A stretch of DNA of 64,000 nt from Liolophura sinensis (GCF_032854445.1 NC_088307.1:1304001-1368000); one strand, 5' to 3'. Shown: positions 1 to 11,011, counted from the stretch's first letter. Program-made: numbers and translations. Notes: generated from the letters alone by a model not told the origin.

Positions 1-504
1 ATGTGTGCTTGTTTTGTTAGCGGAGATGTTGCAAATGTGTGCTTGTTTTTGTAGCGGAGATGCATGGTGCTAATGTGTGCTTGTTTTGTTAGCGGAGATG
101 GTGCATATATGTGCTTGTTTTGGTCACCGGAGATGATGAAAATGTGTGCTTGTTTTGTTAGCAGACATGGTGCAAATGTGTGCTTGTTTTGTTAGCAGAG
201 ATGATGAAAATGTGTGCTTGTTTTGTTAGCAGAGATGATGAAAAATGTGTGCTTGTTTTGTTAGCAGAGATGAACCAAACGTGTGCTTGTTTTGTTAGCA
301 GAGATGATGCTAATGTGTGCTTGTTTTGTTAGCGGAGATGGTGAAAATGTGTGCTTGTTTTGTTAGCAGAAATGGTGCTAATGTGTGCTTGTTTTATTAG
401 CAGAGATGGTGCAAATGTGTGCTTGTTGTGTTAGCGGAGATGATGAAAATGTGTGCTTGTTTTGTTAGCAGAGATGGACCAAACGTGTGCTTGTTTTGTT
501 AGCA
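1..504. repeat. Minisatellite, about 33-bp unit, about 15 copies
   Basis: The core gtgtgcttgttttgttagc recurs about every 31-34 bases, joined by a variable linker (gagatggtgcaaat or gagatgatgaaaat). The array is cut by the window edge, so its true length is unknown. Copies differ mostly in the linker. No coding frame runs through it. Confidence 0.93.
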
Positions 505-957
505 TTTGACACTACACTGAGGAATAATGGCTCCTAGAAACAGTCGTTAGGGGTCCTATTATTTAAGACGTCTGAATTAAAATCTTATGCCATTCAACAT
601 TTTCTAACATCGTTTCAACACTATAAATTGTTGACATTTAACACTTGTGTTGTAAGAGTCTGTCTGTCCGTCGGTCGGTTATTCGGTCACACTTTATACA
701 GCCTGTATATCCTCTTCGCAAAGTCCATGACTGACATAGACGATGTGGCAGCAATTGAGAATTTCTGCGTGTTGCAAATTTGCGGTTATTGACACGATGA
801 CGGTCAGGTATATGAGTGAAGAAAGCCAGAGAGAACCACACATCTTCGTCACGTATCTGACAAACCATCTAAGTTTAATCTTGGTGCCTATCCACTGAGA
901 AATGGTTTCCTTTGGCGGATTGTACAAACTAAGGTGTATATTTCTGACTTATTAAGC
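505..957. other. No recognisable gene
   Basis: Single-copy-looking sequence between the minisatellite and a SINE scrap. The only open frames are under 80 codons, overlap each other on the minus strand and resemble nothing I know. The missing first exon of the downstream dehydrogenase gene could lie here or outside the window. Confidence 0.4.
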
Positions 958-1026
958 CCATTTCCTCCCACAATAATGCTGCCTGCCGTCGAATAAGTGA
1001 AATATTGAGGAGTACGACGTAAAAAC
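958..1026 (+). repeat. SINE family A, 3' scrap
   Basis: Matches the last part of SINE A: tttcctcccacaataatgct, then a cgtcg-aataagtgaaatatt segment and gtacgacgtaaaa. The tRNA-like head and the AATA tail are absent. Confidence 0.7.
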
Positions 1027-1172
1027 AGTACGGAAATTTTGACTTCATTCAGAAGTGGGAATGGGCCTCAGAATATAGCTTAGTTTGTTAGGCCCTATAT
1101 TGCGCTATACACGACATGCTTGTAAGCGTGTGATTATACGAATATCTGCATACATACATTTCTTTATTACAG

Positions 1173-1251
1173 ATAAGGTATTTTTCGTGGCTGGGGTTGC
1201 GGTGTTGTTGGATCCGGTATTGTCCGGTCGCTACTTGAAGAGGGCGCCAGT
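1173..1251 (+). CDS. SDR gene, exon with cofactor-binding loop (frameshift)
   Basis: Acceptor ttattacag precedes 1173 and donor gtaggt follows 1251. The exon begins in phase 2 (AT of a split codon), so at least one earlier exon exists. KVFFVAG is in one frame and GCGVVGSGIVRSLLEEGAS in the next, with the switch at the GGGG run near 1192-1195. Confidence 0.7.
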
Positions 1252-4200
1252 GTAGGTCTTGTACAGTTCGTGTTCAGTTCATGTGTTTTGTTGAATTTAC
1301 ACTCAGGTTATCAATAAGGCTATGTCTCTTTTGCTGAGTTTATCTGTAAGTGCATATTCACTCGTTGCTGTAATCACGATGGGATTAAGTACATACATCT
1401 CTTTGCTGAATTTACGCTGACTTTTTCCTCAAGTATATGTATCTCTCTGCTGAATTGACTCCAAGTGTATCCATAAATACATGTATCTCTCTGCTGAATT
1501 GACTCCAAGTGTATCGTACATGTCTCCATAATCTAGTTTATCCATGGCCTCATGTCTCCATAATCTAGTTTATCCATGACCTCATGTCTCCATAATCTAG
1601 TTTATCCATGACCTCATGTCTCCATAATCTAGTTTATCCATAACCTCATGTCTCCATAATCTAGTTTATCCATGGCCTCATGTCTCCATAATCTAGTTTA
1701 TCCATGACCTCATGTCTCCATAATCTAGTTTATCCATAAATAGGCAACATGTACATGTATCTCCGTCATGTAGCGTTACTATTCTCATGGAAATTATTGT
1801 AGCCGTTGGGAAGGAATGTACGTAATTTATTTCATCTGTTATGTACATGTGTCCACACCTGCGGAATTCAAATACATTATATTAGACTGATACCTGTTTG
1901 TTCTAGGTCGTGGTGAACTCCAGAACTGCCAGCCGATTGGACGATCTCCACAACAGTATTCCAGGCAAACTGCAGCGCCGCCTAACGACTATACAGGTAC
2001 ATGTACATGTATATATCTAAACTGAAACATTCATTTTTTGCGTCTAATAATTCCCTGATCCAGCATTTCTAAAAGCCAATAAATGCATTGATTTATTCAT
2101 TAAATAAAATTAGTTTATCTATTTGCATAATTTTAAATATATTGCTGATAAATATTTTGCTTTTTAAACTGTGTGCTGAAGTTATGTTTGGGTGTGGGTG
2201 TGAAAACTGGGTACTGCGTACTACAGACGTAGACCTAAGATAAAAACTAATGCACAATGGAACAACAGAATCATGATAAGCAACGTTTAAAAAATCTTGA
2301 TGGTTTTCTTTTTTAATAGGAAGACTGTGGCGTGGAAGATGCCGTCAGAAGAACCAAGGATTTCATCATCAAAGAGTTCGGCCGAGTGGACCACGTGGTC
2401 ACGTCTTTAGGATCATTTTGGCAGGTTTGTCATCTTTGTCTCGAGACAATTCCACTGTTGTGGTTTTATTAACTGTATGAAATCGTAAGGTAGTTACAAT
2501 ACAATCAATACCCAGAGATTTTGGCCCTATTCGGAATCGAACTCTTGACTAAATGCATGATTAAAGTAGACTTTGAATACTTCGGCTAGAAATGTTTTTT
2601 GCACTTTGTATGGAGAATGGTCAGTTTCATGATTGTCAGACAATGCAGTGTGTATTCAGCGGCAGATCGTGTAATAAGGTTGCGAAAAGGCATGTTTGAA
2701 ACAGTATTCACACGCGCACACACGCACACACACACACGTACATTCGCACGACCACCCAAGCGCGCGCACCGGCACACCTACACCCGGACCACCCCCTCCT
2801 CCCAGCCCGCACCCCCCCCCCCCCCAACACACACACATCCGCACACCCACCCAATCGCGTACACCCTCACAGCTATACCCCCCCCCCCCCAAACACAAAG
2901 AAAAGGTGACTGGGAAAAGTTGGTATCCAAGTTTAATTTACACCTATTCGTGTCCTTTTGGTTTCACAAGGCGATTGTTGTCATGTTTAGCGTCACAAGG
3001 CAATTGTTGTGATGTTTGGCGTCACAAGGCAATTGTTGTGATGTTTGGTGTCACAAGGCAATTGTTGTGATGTTTGGTTTCACAAGGCGATTGTTCTGAC
3101 GTTTGGATTCACAAGGCAATTGTTGTGATGTTTGGTTTCACAAGGCGATTGTTGTAAATGTTTGGCATCACAAGGCAATTGTTGTGATGTTTGGTATCAC
3201 AAGGCGATTGTTGTGATGTTTGGCGTCACAAGGCAATTGTTGTGATGTTTGGTTTCACAAGGCGATTGTTCTGACGGTTTGGATTCACAAGGCAATTGTT
3301 GTGATGTTTGGTTTCACAAGGCGATTGTTGTAATGTTTGGCATCACAAGGCAATTGTTGTGATGTTTGGTTTCACAAGGCGATTGTTGTGGACGTTTGGA
3401 TTCACAAGGCAATTGTTGTGATGTTTGGTTTCACAAGGCGATTGTTGTAATGTTTGGCATCACAAGGCAATTTTTGTGATGTTTGGGTATCACAAGGCGA
3501 TTGTTGTGACGTTTTGATTCACAAGGCGATTGCTGTGATGTTTGGTTTCACAAGGCGATTGTTGTGATGTTTGGTATCACAAGGCGATTGTTGTGACGTT
3601 TGGTTTCACAAGGCGATTGTTGTGACGTTTGGTTTCACAAGGCGATTGTTATGACAACATATTCAGCTATACATGTATCTGTATATATTTTTTCAGAAAG
3701 GCGTTTTAACTGACCAGTCCCCTGGAGGAGTTTCAGGGCGGAAATACATAACGGCGCGGGGACACATTTCCCTAGTATCTAAAGTATTTCTACCATACTT
3801 GTCCGAACGACCAGGTAACGAAACGTCTTCTCACTTAAAATCCAAGTGAGAAAAATAAAATGAGGGGGGCATTTCAGCATGAAGTCTCGATCAATTGCAC
3901 GTTATTTACAACTGTCCATATATCCAACGTGACCAACTGTTTGAACACGATGAATGTACGGCGCCCTAGCCCCGGGTTAAACGGAATGACAAAATCATGA
4001 AGCTGAGTACCTCCGTCGTAGAGTAATATTTTGTTAAGTACAGCCTTAAGCAACAACCAAATATGGTGCCACCTGTTTATTTTCTGAAAACTAATAATAT
4101 TATCACTACATGGCACCATGCATTCAAATGACTTCAAACTTGGCCCGTGTTACATCAGCGGGGGATACAGAAAAATGCTTGAATGTGTTTATTTATTTAT

Positions 4201-5500
4201 ATTTATTTATTTGATTGGTGCTTTACGCCGTACTCAAGAATATTTCACTTTCACGACGGTGGCCAGCATTATGGTGGAAGGAAACCGGGCAGAGCCCGGA
4301 GGAAACCCACGACCATCCGCAGGTTGTTGGCAGACGTTTCCACTTACGGCTGAGGGGAAGTCAGCATGAGCTGGACTTGAACTCACAGCGACAGCATTGG
4401 TGAGAGGCTCCTGGGTCAATACGCTGCGCTAGCGCGCTAACCGAGTCGCGAAGGCCGCCTTCTTATATGTGGCGTTATACAACAGTCAAAACTCAATAAA
4501 GAAGAAAATTTGCTAGCGACACAGGGCTATGTTTTATTTCTTTTAGGGAGCTCTTTCACGTACATCACCGGATCGGGCGGGGAGAAATGCTTTGACCCGA
4601 AGATCTCGCTGTTGACGGTGAAGGCTGCCTGTCTTTTCGGGGTAGTGGAGGCCGCCCGAGCGCAATGTCGAGGTGGGAACGTGGCTGTCATCGAGATACG
4701 CATCGCTACCTTTGTCCAACCAGCGGTAGGGAAAACTTACTTTTCTTGTTGACCCATTAGTAAGCTAAGTCCGTTGAAACTACCGTGGCATGTCATGAAC
4801 ATGTGTAATCAAGTCGGGAGTTGAATTTTAAATCGCCTTTTTAAAAAGGTTTTCAATACAAAAAAAAATCGCCTTTGTTCCAAGGCATGAAATGACTTTT
4901 GAACCAAAAATGTCAACGGGAGAGAACCGAAAATAATACACAGAGAATACTGACGAATTTATATGACGTACGGTTCTGTTTGTTAACTCCATTGGTGTTC
5001 AAAGTAATTGTTTATGATGTTTCACTTATACTACGACAGTCGTATAAAATAGTTGTTCTGTTGCTAAAAATGCTTTCCATATGATACTAAATTCCCACTT
5101 CTCAAAGATCAACTTGTAATGCAACTGCCCATTTATACAGGTAGCTCCTATACATTTTAGAGTACGTGGAAAGGTCTGGCAGCAAGTTGCGGATGGTCCT
5201 GGGTTTTCCCAGGGCTCTGCCCGGTTTCCTCCCACCATAATGCTGGCCCCTGATGTACAAGGGAATTATTCTTGACTAGGGTGTTAAACACCAACCAATA
5301 AAATAAATAAATAAATAAATACATTTTACACATTTAATCAATCTAATATGAGTTAATCTAATCAATATTTCATTTCAGGATGATTCTACGTTCAAATCTC
5401 AGAGCACCGTCGTCGGGCACCGACTACATGGGGAAAGTCTGCACGTCAATCATCAAGCGCCGCCCTTCAGAGTTCGTCCGTGTGACGTCACGTGATGACA
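1173..5500 (+). CDS. Atypical short-chain dehydrogenase/reductase (SDR) gene, six visible exons, frameshifted
   Basis: Predicted NAD(P)-dependent oxidoreductase with a Rossmann fold; the substrate is unknown. Spliced segments are 1173-1251, 1907-1996, 2320-2424, 3697-3814, 4547-4725 and 5379 to about 5500, all with AG acceptors. The first five end at GT donors and keep phase across each join. The product shows the N-terminal beta strand KVFFVAG, a glycine-rich loop (GCGVVGSGIV), the NSRTASRLDDL turn, the HVVTSLGS strand that follows the cofactor loop, and the FTYITGSGGE strand where the catalytic Ser normally sits. A clear YxxxK active site is not visible; only TVK remains nearby, so catalysis is uncertain. 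Two one-base frameshifts lie in G runs: exon 1 (GGGG where five Gs keep frame) and the last exon (GGG where two keep frame). Introns carry minisatellites and SINEs. Either a recent pseudogene or assembly homopolymer errors. Confidence 0.72.
1430..1738. repeat. Two adjacent short arrays in SDR intron
   Basis: First, two copies of a unit ending ctctgctgaattgactcc (about 1430-1515). Then seven copies of a 32-bp unit, catgtctccataatctag plus tttatccatgacct (1517-1738). The copies differ at only one or two sites, mainly gacc, ggcc or aacc, so the second array expanded recently. Confidence 0.92.
1907..1996 (+). CDS. SDR gene, exon 3 of fold (30 codons)
   Basis: Acceptor gttctag before 1907, donor gtacat after 1996, exactly 30 codons in phase 0. 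It encodes VVVNSRTASRLDDLHNSIPG and onward, the segment after the cofactor loop that usually sets NAD versus NADP preference. Confidence 0.75.
2320..2424 (+). CDS. SDR gene, exon of 35 codons
   Basis: Acceptor tttttaatag before 2320, donor gtttgt after 2424, phase 0 at both ends. It encodes a helix (EDAVRRTKDFIIKEFGRVD) followed by the hydrophobic strand HVVTSLGSFWQ, the usual SDR layout before the active-site half. Confidence 0.75.
2700..2895. repeat. CA-rich and C-rich low-complexity tract
   Basis: Mixed (CA)n, (CACG)n and runs of nine to eleven C. Proline/histidine-rich and glycine-rich open frames on the two strands here are a by-product of composition. Confidence 0.9.
2960..3655. repeat. 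Minisatellite, 29-30-bp unit, about 24 copies, in SDR intron
   Basis: Unit tcacaaggcgattgttgtga followed by tgtttggtt. Copies alternate aaggcaatt with aaggcgatt, and gatgttt with gacgttt. Some neighbouring pairs repeat as doublets, so the array probably grew by multi-unit duplication. It ends about 40 bases before the acceptor of the next exon. Confidence 0.95.
3697..3814 (+). CDS. SDR gene, exon before the catalytic strand
   Basis: Acceptor ttttttcag before 3697, donor gtaacg after 3814; it ends in phase 1. It encodes KGVLTDQSPGG and then ISLVSKVFLPYLSERP, the long helix that packs at the dimer interface in SDRs. Confidence 0.75.
4188..4462 (-). repeat. SINE family A, near full length
   Basis: The T-rich tail (tttatttattt) is on the left, then gattggtgctttacgccgta, the gtggaaggaaaccgggcaga body and a tRNA-like head ending near 4462. 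It lies in the SDR intron, antisense to the gene. Confidence 0.9.
4547..4725 (+). CDS. SDR gene, exon with FTYITG strand
   Basis: Acceptor cttttag before 4547, donor gtaggg after 4725. With the one base carried over from the previous exon it makes 60 codons. It encodes SSFTYITGSGGEKCFDPK, then SLLTVKAACLFGVVEAARAQ, then VAVIEIRIATFV. The usual active-site Tyr is not seen in the SLLTVK segment, as in atypical SDRs. Confidence 0.75.
5157..5328 (+). repeat. SINE family A, 3' two thirds
   Basis: Starts at an acgtggaaaggtctggcagc match and ends in aataaataaataaataaat. It lies in the last visible SDR intron, about 50 bases before the acceptor of the next exon. Confidence 0.88.
5379..5500 (+). CDS. 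SDR gene, last recognised exon (frameshift)
   Basis: Acceptor atttcag before 5379. The frame carried from the previous exon reads DDSTFKSQSTVVG; the SDR-like continuation (TDYMGKVCTSIIKRR, then FVRVTSRDDMAKLW) is one frame over. Removing one base from the GGG run near 5418-5420 joins the two. The true end is unclear: the shifted frame stays open to 5712 but is not SDR-like past about 5510. Confidence 0.6.
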
Positions 5501-5999
5501 TGGCGAAGCTCTGGTGTTGTCTATCGGGTTCTTCTGTTAAAACGCCTGTACAGCGGAAACAGTCCACAAAGGGTGAATTTGTATGTCATTGTTACAGCTG
5601 TAGCGATGGTAGGAATCACACCAAGAGTTTTGTTATGTGTAAATCAAGACTATTATTGTTCATTTTTCAGAGATGTCAGACAGTTCTTCACCACAAAGAG
5701 ACGAAAATTTAGACGTTGTATCTTTGTTATCATTTAGCACATTCATTATTGGAGGCATTTCTCCCGAAGTTTGAGCTCAGTTGTAGCTATCTGGTAAATA
5801 ACCGACCGCTGCTTAGGCCGGGTATTACAGAAATACATACATTTATACCGAAGCATTTAATTTTGGTTGCAATATCCCACACTACATCGTCTTGTTCAGT
5901 AATCGCTAGTGTCAGAAAACGAAACTTTGCTTGAATCTACAATTGGTTGTGAGTAATAAATCAGGCAATGTTTACAGGTATTTCCTTGCTTCTATACCA

Positions 6000-6470
6000 T
6001 TTTTTTCTGGTTTACGTCAAGCCACAAATTAAAACTATCCCACCTGTCATAAAGTGAGAGAGAAAACCTTTTTGGTCTTTGTAAGAATATAGGTTCAGAT
6101 AAGATGTACCATCTGGAGAGTCTGCAGTTTCCTTTAAATCCAGCGAAGGTGTATCCCTCACAGCCTTTGTTATATAGGGGCTGTTCAAAGCTAGCAGATC
6201 ATCAACATACCGGTTAGTGAGTAAGACAGACCGAGTCTGGGGAGGATTACTCCTTTATAACAGTTTCCTGCATATAGTCGCATTCATACGAGAAAAGGTA
6301 TAGGTCGGTCAAAAGGGCTCAATTTGTAGCCATAGGGATACCTATACATTGTTGATATATGGTTCCCCCGAATTTCAGAAATGTTATTAAAGAGGAATTC
6401 AAGCAACTCAATGAGCCTCGAAACCTAAATGGGAACCCTTATATGTAGTGTGGTGTATGTAGTTAATTTA
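6000..6470 (-). mobile_element. Penelope-like reverse transcriptase fragment, degenerate
   Basis: On the minus strand the frame around 6290-6390 reads GTIYQQCIGIPMATN, a stop, then ALLTDLYLFSYE. This is the conserved QxxGIPMGTNxAPLLADLFLYSYE stretch of reverse transcriptases in Penelope-like and related elements. Further on (about 6055-6200) LNSPYITKAV and SLDLKETADSPDGTSYLNLY match the region after the catalytic YxDD box. Stops and frameshifts make it inactive. Family assignment is from memory of the motif, not a search. Confidence 0.65.
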
Positions 6471-6629
6471 TCGGTGACCGACTTTATTAAACACCCAAAA
6501 CTATTAGTGATGAAATTCTATCCCGTGTGAAACACCGAGACGAAAACTAAGTGCTACATGATCTTTTCTTCGGATCTCTTAAGACATATCACTTGCTGAA
6601 ATTTTGGATTTGATGTTAATTTTGTATTA

Positions 6630-6870
6630 ACGTTGCTGAGGGATGTCTGAAACAGAGACATGATAACTCATGGATTTTCCAGCCCTCCCATGCTGAGAGA
6701 TGTCTGAAATAGACATATGATAATGCGCGGATTTTCCAGCACCCCCCCCCCCCAACCCCCAACCCCTGGGCTGAGAGATGTCAGAAAAAGAGATATGACA
6801 ATGCACGGATTTCCCAGCCCTCCCAGGCTGAGAGATGTCTGAGACAGAGATATGACAGGAACCAGTTCCC
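6630..6870. repeat. Minisatellite, about 55-70-bp unit, 4 copies
   Basis: The unit contains gctgagagatgtctgaaaca, atatgataatgc and ggattttccagccctccca. One copy is lengthened by a run of ten C and accccc near 6741-6765. Confidence 0.88.
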
Positions 6871-8100
6871 ATTTACCTGCACCACTTGTTGTCTTGGCCG
6901 CTATGTACATAAAAAGTCCCAGCTAAGGTGTGGAAAACTAGCAATTGAATGCAATTACATACTGCTTAACTGTGACACAGGATCTATCTCAACAGTTAAC
7001 AATTCAGAAAAAAGTCTTCAAACATGATCGGTGCAATGGGCTCCACTACATCTCGGCTGTCATACGCAGAATGTTTACCCGTCGATTTCCGATCACACTT
7101 CCAGATGGAAACCCAGTGGAAGTAAGTTTGTCCATTTGTATGTTTATGAAACTGAATAGTAGGGATACTATAACAACAACATCGTCTCTTTCGCACGTTT
7201 CGGACCAACTGCTTGACGTTGTTGTCTTGTCAGTGACTTTCCTCTGGATGTCGCCGGACTCATCCTTGTAAGGCCTTTGCGGGACCAACTTTCCAAAAGC
7301 TTTATTTTTTTTCACTGTTTAGTCGGCAAAATGACATTCACCTTCTCATTCAAAGTTCCAACTCTCATGTAGTATGAGCTTGCCCGTGATGTAAACAGTC
7401 CAATAATATTGTGGGTATTGGTATGGACTTTTGCTGTCTCATGCACATCTCGGACATTTGATTCACTCTCCGATAACTGGGTCACAAAGGCGTTTTAATG
7501 TAGAATCAAGAAACATTTGCCAGCGGCTGGTCGAAGGAAGTATGACGAGATAAGGCGCGGACATTGATTGGAATACACCCCAGTCAAGTGGTCAGCAAAT
7601 AAAAACATATAACCAGGGGAAACAAATCAGTAAATACACCAGTAGTTAATAGAAGTTACGTGCTTTTCGGCTCACGTAATCCCCTGATATTTTTAGATAT
7701 ATTTTCTTTTGCTCCTTGTTCGGTTTTTTTTTTAGGTTAAAATTTTTTTTAACGAAATGGAGGCGGGTGCACACTAGGCAAAAGTAGTGAAAAGTCCTTC
7801 CTCAGCCTTGGTGGGTTTGACCTCTATCAGCTTGTGTGTGAAAAGAAATCGGTCGAGCCCATCAGGAATTTGACTGGAGTTATCTCAGGGGATGATGGTT
7901 ACCGTGGTGATGGTGCGAGACCAAACGTTAACATGTAAGTAAATGGAAAAGTATATGTAGCAAACTAATCATGCCTCATAATCAGGCTTTCCCAGAAGGG
8001 TTTGAATTTTTTTGCCTGTCACCAAACACCACGCTTGAGGTATAGATGCAAATTAGAGAGGCGAGAAAACGTTGGTAGGTGTCTTGGCTTTGAGGTGATA
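6871..8100. other. No confirmed gene; two exon-like stretches
   Basis: About 7000-7122 could be an exon on the + strand: an open frame reading FTRRFPITLPDGNPVE ends at a good donor (gaa|gtaagt). About 7800-7935 is a second open stretch (GGFDLYQLVCEKKSVEPIRN and onward) ending at a possible donor (acat|gtaagt). Neither resembles a family I know and no joining exons were found. The rest is AT-rich sequence with T runs at 7726-7752. Confidence 0.25.
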
Positions 8101-8104
8101 TCTA

Positions 8105-8960
8105 TAAGGTCCTGACCTCTGTAACAGCTTTGGCAACATTATGACCTCGATCTGTGACTAGCATACTGGCGTTGTGACCTCATCAGTAACTAGCACAACA
8201 ACCTTGTGACCTTTGTAACTACCATGACGGCACTGTGACCTTTGTAACTACCATGGCGGCACTGTGACCTTTGTAACTACCATGGCGGCATCGTAACCTT
8301 TGTAACTAGAACAGCCATGTTGTGACTTCTGTAACTAGCACAATGGCGTTGTGACCACTATAACTAGCTTGGGGGTCCGTGATCCAAGGCTTGACACATG
8401 TTCTGTCTCACAAAGCGCAAGAGGAATTTGTACACGTAACTAGCCTCGCGAGGATATGTTCTGTGCGACTAGCAAGACGGTGCCAAGACGTCTGTAACTA
8501 CCACACCAATGCTATAACTTCTATAACGTCTGTAACGTTTCTAGACACAGTATGAGCACTGTAACCTAGTGTCGCAGTGCAATGACCTTTGCAGATATCA
8601 TAGTGGCCTCGTGATCTCTGTCAGTGATATGACGACATCATGGCCTCAGTAACCAGTATGGCGATGTCATGTCAATAACTAGTGTGGTGATGTTATGACC
8701 CCTGTATCTAGTATGGCGACGTCTTGACCGCAAAGACTAGAGTGGCGACGTCATGACCTCAATAACTAGTGTGGCGAGGTCATGACTGTAAATGATGTGT
8801 GATATCTGTAAATAATATCACGACGTTGATGCCATAGCAACATTGTGACCTCTGTAACAAACATGTGGACGTTATGATCTGTCACCAGTGTGGTATCGAA
8901 ATGACCTCCATTACCAGTATGACAACGATATGACGTCTGTGACCTTACTGTACTAGTAGG
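8105..8960. repeat. Degenerate minisatellite, about 25-30-bp unit
   Basis: Repeated variants of gtgacctttgtaactaccat followed by ggcgg. The best-kept copies are at 8215-8300; toward 8960 the unit decays to catgacc-ataactagtgtggcg. It is an old array with high divergence. Confidence 0.85.
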
Positions 8961-9312
8961 CATGGAAACGGTTTGTGAAACGAATATCAACATGTAATAC
9001 GAGTTTGAATCAAACATTTTCTGGAAGTGTTTAATTGATTATGTTATTTGACTACATTGTCTGATGTCTGTCTTATCCAACACACTTAAGCAGAATGTGG
9101 TGTCAACATCTATACAGCTGTAAAAGCTAACGTTGGGCGTGACCAAGTTTCCCAGATTGAGGAAAGACATCTACATTGTTTCCGCTTGACAGTAGATCTG
9201 TGCTGTCACCAAACGGTCCTCGGATGGGAAACACTACAATTACTGGTGTGAAGTCACAAAAAACTCTTCCGTCCAAACGCATGCAAATGCATGTGGTACC
9301 AGATTTCCGCGA

Positions 9313-10618
9313 TACTATAGGTGAAATCCTATAGGTGTAGACTAATCTCGTGTTTCTATCTTTAAGCGGTACTTCTAGTGAAATCCTATAGGTGTAGACT
9401 AATCTCGTGTTTCTATCTTTAAGCGGTACTTCTGGTGAAATCCTATAGGTGTAGACTAATCTCGTGTTTCTATCTTTAAGCGGTACTTCTGGTGAAATCC
9501 TATAGGTGTGGACTAATCTCGTGTTTCTATCTTTAAGCGGTACTTCTAGTGAAATCCTATAGGTGTAGACTAATCTCGTGTTTCTATCTTTAAGCGGTAC
9601 TTCTAGTGAAATCCTATAGGTGTAGACTAATCTCGTGTTTCTATCTTTAAGCGGTACTTCTGGTGAAATCCTATAGGTGTAGACTAATCTCGTGTTTCTA
9701 TCTTTAAGCGGTACTTCTAGTGAAATCCTATAGGTGTAGACTAATCTCGTGTTTCTATCTTTAAGCGGTACTTCTAGTGAAATCCTATAGGTGTAGACTA
9801 ATCTCGTGTTTCTATCTTTAAGCGGTACTTCTGGTGAAATCCTATAGGTGTAGACTAATCTCGTGTTTCTATCTTTAAGCGGTACTTCTAGTGAAATCCT
9901 ATAGGTGTAGACTAATCTCGTGTTTCTATCTTTAAGCGGTACTTCTAGTGAAATCCTATAGGTGTAGACTAATCTCGTGTTTCTATCTTTAAGCGGTACT
10001 TCTAGTGAAATCCTATAGGTGTAGACTAATCTCGTGTTTCTATCTTTAAGCGGTACTTCTAGTGAAATCCTATAGGTGTAGACTAATCTCGTGTTTCTAT
10101 CTTTAAGCGGTACTTCTGGTGAAATCCTATAGGTGTAGACTAATCTCGTGTTTCTATCTTTAAGCGGTACTTCTAGAAAAATCCTATAGGTGTAGACTAA
10201 TCTCGTGTTTCTATCTTTAAGCGGTACTTCTAGTGAAATCCTATAGGTGTAGACTAATCTCGTGTTTCTATCTTTAAGCGGTACTTCTGGTGAAATCCTA
10301 TAGGTGTAGACTAATCTCGTGTTTCTATCTTTAAGCGGTACTTCTGGTGAAATCCTATAGGTGTAGACTAATCTCGTGTTTCTATCTTTAAGCGGTACTT
10401 CTAGTGAAATCCTATAGGTGTAGACTAATCTCGTGTTTCTATCTTTAAGCGGTACTTCTAGTGAAATCCTATAGGTGTAGACTAATCTCGTGTTTCTATC
10501 TTTAAGCGGTACTTCTGGTGAAATCCTATAGGTGTAGACTAATCTCGTGTTTCTATCTTTAAGCGGTACTTCTAGAAAAATCCTATAGGTGTAGACTAAT
10601 CTCGTGTTTCTATCTTTA
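9313..10618. repeat. Minisatellite, 57-bp unit, 23 copies, very homogeneous
   Basis: Unit tataggtgtagactaatctc, then gtgtttctatctttaagcgg, then tacttctagtgaaatcc. Copies differ at a handful of sites: a/g in ttctAgtg or ttctGgtg, a ctagaaaa variant twice, one gtggac. Because 57 is divisible by three and the unit lacks stops in one minus-strand frame, a 499-codon open frame spans 9127-10626 with a 19-residue repeat (KDRNTRLVYTYRISLEVPL). I regard that frame as incidental: the differences change amino acids (Leu/Pro, Ser/Phe) as readily as not. Confidence 0.95.
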
Positions 10619-10626
10619 AAGCCCAT

Positions 10627-11011
10627 TTAAATGTATCCCAGAGTTGAGACAGAGGCCGTCTCTCGAGTTGAATGATAATAATCTATTGAAAGGTCAGAGC
10701 TGTCTCTACTGAATTGCATTGGATTTTATCTATATACACTACTATATACATGGACATCAAAATACAAGATCAACTGGCCAACAGCACTGAACATCTGTAA
10801 GAACATCTTCGTAAAATCAAGCGGTTCTACTTGAAGCACATGTGTTGTTTCGTCTTTACCGCTGACTATTTATTTATTTATTTCTGCCTTTATATTTACA
10901 CTATACTGAACCTTTGTTCAACACTGTGGGGGAAACAAGCACACATAACTTTACAAACCTTCGGACTCACAACAGAGACCGTGCCAGATATATCTATATA
11001 TTATATTAGAC
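10627..11011. other. No recognisable gene
   Basis: AT-rich unique-looking sequence between the 57-bp array and a SINE. No splice-bounded open frame was recognised. Confidence 0.5.

Noticed and set aside
1-504. CRISPR-like array
   Set aside because: Units are contiguous with degenerate linkers rather than constant repeats separated by unique spacers, and the DNA is eukaryotic.
2586-3070. Proline/histidine-rich and glycine-rich proteins at 2.6-3.1 kb
   Set aside because: Translation of CA/C-rich low-complexity DNA within an intron.
9127-10626. 499-codon minus-strand protein with 19-residue repeats
   Set aside because: It follows from a stop-free 57-bp minisatellite; flanking residues show no domain and variants show no protein constraint.
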